Origin: Opitutales bacterium
GTDB lineage: Bacteria; Verrucomicrobiota; Verrucomicrobiia; Opitutales; Opitutaceae
DNA: 8,587 nt
Direction: 5' to 3'
Assembly (NCBI GenBank): GCA_021772595.1
Contig: JAJFLS010000581.1
Location: 1-8,587, forward strand
Below, one piece after another: positions 6,119 to 8,587 of this stretch (the stretch's first letter is position 1; each line of letters starts with the position of its first letter). The notes under the pieces are model-generated. The model was given only the letters and a program-made list of their open reading frames with translations. It did no database searches and had not been told where the DNA came from. A program made the position numbers and the translations under genes.

Positions 6119-6303
6119 GTCTTCGTCCTCGTCTTCGTCTTCGTCCGGGGCGGCGCCCGGACCCGACCCAGTGCTCGAGCTTCGCTCGAGAAAAAGGTAG
6201 CGCTCGGGCGCCGCCCCGAGTCTTCATGGCATTGTCTTCGTCCTTTGAGTTAGACGAAGACGAAGACGAAGACAAAGACGAAGATTAAGACTAAGACGAG
6301 GAC
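6119..6303. repeat. Hexanucleotide GTCTTC / GAAGAC arms around nested inverted repeats
   Basis: Immediately after ftsY, 6119-6145 is a degenerate (GTCTTC)n tract. 6253-6303 is the complementary (GACGAA)n-type tract, with units drifting to GACAAA, GATTAA and GACTAA. Between them lie a perfect 13-bp inverted repeat CGGGGCGGCGCCC (6146-6158) / GGGCGCCGCCCCG (6206-6218), an inner hairpin CTCGAGC-TTC-GCTCGAG (6174-6190) and a 9-bp hairpin GTCTTCGTC (6234-6242) / GACGAAGAC (6253-6261). The stretch can form a cruciform or a long RNA hairpin in the convergent ftsY/DUF481 spacer and could stop both transcripts. No standard T-tailed terminator is visible. GTAG at 6197-6200 before a CTCGGG / CCCGAG stem may be a further tagged element. 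Confidence 0.8.
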
Positions 6304-6309
6304 TGGGGC

Positions 6310-6334
6310 CGGAGCGCCGCAGTCGCTCCGCTAC
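6310..6334 (-). repeat. GTAG-tagged REP-like hairpin, type 1, copy 2
   Basis: CGGAGCGCC-GCA-GTCGCTCCG (6310-6330) followed by CTAC (6331-6334). The architecture is the same as at 363-387. The fifth stem pair is G-C here and A-T there, a compensatory change. One pair near the loop is mismatched. It faces the inverted copy at 6350-6374 across 15 bases. Confidence 0.75.
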
Positions 6335-6349
6335 TGGAATTTGCTACGC

Positions 6350-6374
6350 GTAGCTGGACGACTGCGTCGTTCAG
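6350..6374 (+). repeat. GTAG-tagged REP-like hairpin, type 1, copy 3 (inverted)
   Basis: GTAG (6350-6353) then CTGGACGAC-TGC-GTCGTTCAG (6354-6374). Read on the minus strand it is the same element as the other two type 1 copies, with the second pair changed from G-C to T-A on both sides. G6357/T6371 is a G.T pair on the GTAG strand. With the copy at 6310-6334 it forms a head-to-head pair, like a BIME. It ends 10 bases from the stop codon of the DUF481-like gene. Confidence 0.75.
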
Positions 6375-6383
6375 ATTTTTGGA

Positions 6384-7439
6384 TCAATCCCAGTTGAGGA
6401 CTAGGCGGATGTAGTAGGTGGTATCCAGATCGTCTTTACCGCTGAGTTCGGCGTCGCTGTCGAAGTCATTGGCGAAGCCTAGGCGGACGCTGTATTTTTC
6501 CGCTTTGAGTGGAAGGTCGATCGCCGTGTCTTGGTAGAGACGGAAGCTGCCGAAGTCTTCGATCGTCGGGGTGATTTTGATGCGGTTGACCAACTTGCCC
6601 CATTTAAGCGTTTCCTTGTGCTCGAGTCCGAGGTCAAGACTGGCGGCGCTGAGCTCTTCGCGTCCGGAGAAGTCACTGTAGTCTTCAAACCGGTAGCCGA
6701 GACCGCCTCGAACATTGAGGAAGCGTGTGTCGGTGTTGGCGAAAGTATATCCGAAGCCCGCGGCCGTGTTGACGAACAAGTCGGTGTCCTTGATAACGTC
6801 GCGGCCGAATTCGCTGCTCACGTACCAGTTCCATTTGTCGTTGATCTGGTTCGTGTAATCGACGCCGGCGCGGGCGTCGTCGGCGCTTTTCGAATCGTCG
6901 GTTTCCTCGAAATTCGCTCGAGAAAAGAATTCTAGCTTGTCGTCGGGTCCTTGCAGCTTGGCGCGAAAACTCATCGCCATTCCGTTACTGTTGGAGTTGC
7001 CGCTTTTGCCGGTGAGGTCAAAGGCGGCTTCGTAGGCCCACTTGCGTCTGAGTTTCTCCATTTCGGCGTCCTGCCGTAATTTTGCGGGGCTATCGGCGCC
7101 GGGCTGCCAGCTTTCGGCAATTTTTTCGACCGACGTGGCGAGCTCTCCGTCTTCGGTTGCGATTTTGAGAGCGCCGTCATTCGACCCGCTGACTTTGCCC
7201 ACGTAGGAAGATCCGCTGTCGAAGGAGACGAAAATCGGTTCGTCGGTCGAGAACTGGTCGACCTGGGCTTTGTCGACTACGATGTCGCCGGCGAAATCGG
7301 TGCTGATGGTGATCTTTCCGTCTTCGATCCCTTTGATCTTTCCTTTAATGGTTGAACCGCTTTTGGTGACAATGACGTCGGCGGAGGAAACGGCTGCGAG
7401 TGCCAGGGCAGCGATGGTGAATGCGATGAGTTTCTTCAT
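6384..7439 (-). CDS. DUF481-like outer-membrane beta-barrel protein with N-terminal Sm-like repeats
   Basis: A 351-residue exported protein. A clear signal peptide (MKKLIAFTIAALALAAVSSA, likely cut after residue 20) is followed by two similar beta-rich repeats: 'GSTIKGKIKGIEDGKITISTD' at about 28-48 and 'GSSYVGKVSGSNDGALKIATED' at about 76-97. A helical linker with KLRQDAEMEKLRRK follows (120-133). From about residue 134 the protein alternates short beta strands rich in aromatic and charged residues (KWNWYVSSEFGRD, GYRFEDYSDF, YYIRLVLNWD), as in DUF481 (YdiY, salt-induced outer membrane protein) barrels. It ends in NWD instead of the usual terminal aromatic residue. The role is unknown; it presumably sits in the outer membrane. 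It is convergent with ftsY and divergent from cysE. No Shine-Dalgarno site is seen; a TTGACT at 7518-7513 (minus) lacks a good -10. Confidence 0.82.
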   Translation of the reverse strand: MKKLIAFTIAALALAAVSSADVIVTKSGSTIKGKIKGIEDGKITISTDFAGDIVVDKAQVDQFSTDEPIFVSFDSGSSYVGKVSGSNDGALKIATEDGELATSVEKIAESWQPGADSPAKLRQDAEMEKLRRKWAYEAAFDLTGKSGNSNSNGMAMSFRAKLQGPDDKLEFFSRANFEETDDSKSADDARAGVDYTNQINDKWNWYVSSEFGRDVIKDTDLFVNTAAGFGYTFANTDTRFLNVRGGLGYRFEDYSDFSGREELSAASLDLGLEHKETLKWGKLVNRIKITPTIEDFGSFRLYQDTAIDLPLKAEKYSVRLGFANDFDSDAELSGKDDLDTTYYIRLVLNWD

Positions 7440-7706
7440 GTTGCTAGAGGTCTTTCGAAAGAGCAGGATGGCTTAGGTAAGTTGTTGAAGATTCGTAGGT
7501 TCGGGATTTATCAGTCAAAAGTTGATCGGGAACAGCGGTGAACCTTCGTTCGAGCGAAAAAAACTGCGGGTTGTTAAGGCAAATGCAATCTAAATGTTTC
7601 ATAGGGAAAAATTTGGGGCAAATCCGGTGGCTAATTGGAATTGGGGCGGCGTGGCAATTCGATTTGCAAACGCGCCTCAAGCTCGCATTGTAGCTCCGTT
7701 TTAGCC
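7440..7706. other. Divergent spacer between the DUF481-like gene and cysE
   Basis: This must hold the promoters of both genes. TTGACT on the minus strand (7518-7513) is a fair -35, but the best -10 positions read CGAATC or TACGAA. No REP-like tagged hairpin, terminator or RNA gene was seen. A short TTCG...CGAA palindrome at about 7547-7560 precedes an A-run. Confidence 0.4.
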
Positions 7707-8522
7707 ATGAGCGCGCAAACAGACAGCATTTGGGAGAGCCTGAGGGAGGACGCCGAGAAGTCGGCATCGACTGAGCGATTGCTTGGAGCATACTTGCAGG
7801 AGACGATTCTGGGACAGAAGTCGTTCGATGCTGCGCTGAGCTATACGCTGGCGTCGAAGTTGCGGGACGACATCCTGCCAAGCATCACTTTGAGAGATCT
7901 TTTTCTGGAGGTACTCGAAACGGAGGACGGTCTTCGCGAAAGCGTTCGTTCCGACTTGCAAGCCGTTGCGGATCGCGACCCGGCGGCGGGTGGTTATCTG
8001 ACACCGTTTCTGTTCTTCAAAGGATTTCATGCGCTGTCCGCGTATCGATTCGCGCACTATCTGTGGTACGAGGATCGCAAGACCTTAGCGCTCTATCTGC
8101 AGAGTTTGATCTCCAAGGTATTCGGAGTGGACATACATCCTGCGGCGACAGTGGGGAAAGGCATCCTCATCGACCATGCAACGGGTGTTGTGATTGGGGA
8201 GACGGCAGTAGTCGGCAACAATGTATCGATTATGCAAGAGGTTACTTTGGGCGGTACGGGAAAAGAGCACGGCGATCGTCATCCGAAGGTGGGGAACGGC
8301 GTACTGATCGCGGCAGGCGCGAAGGTGCTCGGCAATATCAAGATTGGCGAAGGCGCGAAGATCGGCGCAGGAAGCGTGGTTCTGAAAAGCGTGAAAGCTC
8401 ATTGCACGGTGGTCGGCGTGCCGGCAAAGAACATCGGAGCCTGCAAGGAAAGCGCTCCGGCGCTCGGCATGAACCAGCAGATCGAGAACGGCGATCTGGG
8501 CGGCTTCGATCCTGGGATTTGA
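7707..8522 (+). CDS. cysE: Serine O-acetyltransferase
   Basis: A 271-residue CysE that acetylates L-serine with acetyl-CoA, the first committed step of cysteine synthesis. Residues 1 to about 135 are the helical SATase N-domain (IWESLREDAE at 8-17, DPAAGGYLTPFLFFKGFHALSAYR at 91-114). From 142 on is the left-handed beta helix of hexapeptide repeats: DIHPAATVGKGILIDHATGVVIGE, then VTLGGTGKEHGDRHPKVGNGV and IGAGSVVL. Both catalytic histidines are visible, H157 in DHATG and H192 in DRHPK. The chain ends ...DPGI. A C-terminal isoleucine, as in E. coli CysE, is what inserts into the active site of CysK, so a cysteine synthase complex is plausible. The ATG at 7707 is chosen over an in-frame TTG at 7635 because the family N-terminus begins there. 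No Shine-Dalgarno site. Confidence 0.95.
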   Translation: MSAQTDSIWESLREDAEKSASTERLLGAYLQETILGQKSFDAALSYTLASKLRDDILPSITLRDLFLEVLETEDGLRESVRSDLQAVADRDPAAGGYLTPFLFFKGFHALSAYRFAHYLWYEDRKTLALYLQSLISKVFGVDIHPAATVGKGILIDHATGVVIGETAVVGNNVSIMQEVTLGGTGKEHGDRHPKVGNGVLIAAGAKVLGNIKIGEGAKIGAGSVVLKSVKAHCTVVGVPAKNIGACKESAPALGMNQQIENGDLGGFDPGI

Positions 8523-8533
8523 TTGGGGGAGAG

Positions 8534-8558
8534 GTAGGGGGGACCGGCTCGGTCCTCC
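8534..8558 (+). repeat. GTAG-tagged REP-like hairpin, type 4
   Basis: GTAG (8534-8537) is followed by GGGGGACCG-GCT-CGGTCCTCC (8538-8558), a 9-3-9 hairpin with one G.T pair (G8540/T8556) on the GTAG strand. Twenty bases on, GGAGGACCG (8578-8586) repeats the second arm in inverted form and is cut by the window edge, suggesting an opposed partner. It lies 11 bases past the cysE stop codon. Confidence 0.65.
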
Positions 8559-8587
8559 AAATATTGTCTCATTGCTCGGAGGACCGA

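Noticed and set aside
6174..6195. CTCGAGC hairpin followed by AAAAA as a terminator of ftsY
   Set aside because: The run is A on the plus strand, so ftsY mRNA would lack the U-tract; on the minus strand the T-run lies before the hairpin, not after.
6119..6303. CRISPR array
   Set aside because: The units are contiguous six-base tracts without spacers and in inverted halves, not regularly spaced direct repeats.
6910..6924. Shared TTCGCTCGAGAAAA between the DUF481-like gene and the spacer at 6182-6195
   Set aside because: A 14-base match, one copy in well-explained coding sequence; most likely coincidence.
7635..7706. N-terminal extension of cysE from a TTG codon
   Set aside because: The added 24 residues do not resemble the family; ATG at 7707 gives the normal CysE start and length.

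Overview
The window looks like a chromosomal segment of a Verrucomicrobiota bacterium, probably class Opitutae. This is an inference from protein sequence style (lumazine synthase, FtsY), moderately high GC, mostly SD-poor starts and the intergenic repeats; there is no rRNA or other marker to confirm it. No tRNA, rRNA, IS element, phage gene or CRISPR array was seen.

Layout. (1) 1-255, minus: 5' end of a biotin-dependent carboxyltransferase gene (oadA/pycB type), cut by the window edge. (2) 450-2394, minus: a two-gene NatA/NatB-type ABC exporter operon, with the ATPase first and the permease overlapping it by 11 nt. (3) 2395-2928: a 534-base spacer with an AT-rich stretch, a possible promoter, an intrinsic terminator or attenuator and a large hairpin. 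(4) 2929-6115, plus: ribBA, ribH, nusB and ftsY, a riboflavin / antitermination / SRP-receptor cluster. (5) 6384-7439, minus: a secreted DUF481-like outer-membrane beta-barrel protein, convergent with ftsY. (6) 7707-8522, plus: cysE, serine acetyltransferase.

How the genes relate. RibB activity (ribulose 5-phosphate to dihydroxybutanone phosphate) feeds directly into RibH (lumazine synthase). The second half of the RibBA protein looks like a GTP cyclohydrolase II domain that has lost its zinc cysteines and catalytic motif, so it is better read as RibBX and a working RibA should lie elsewhere. NusB and FtsY are housekeeping genes co-transcribed with ribH.

The most striking non-gene signal is a set of at least six short hairpins, of four different sequences, each carrying the tetranucleotide GTAG immediately 5' of the stem on one strand. 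They sit only between genes. Most have a 9-bp stem, three-base loop, 9-bp stem geometry. Three copies of one sequence show compensatory base changes, and transition mismatches in the stems fall as G.T pairs on the GTAG strand. This is the architecture of REP elements mobilised by RAYT (Y1 tyrosine) transposases. A second repeat complex, of hexanucleotide GTCTTC/GAAGAC arms around GC-rich inverted repeats, fills the ftsY/DUF481 spacer, and a third type (ACGAAG units) lies between ribBA and ribH.
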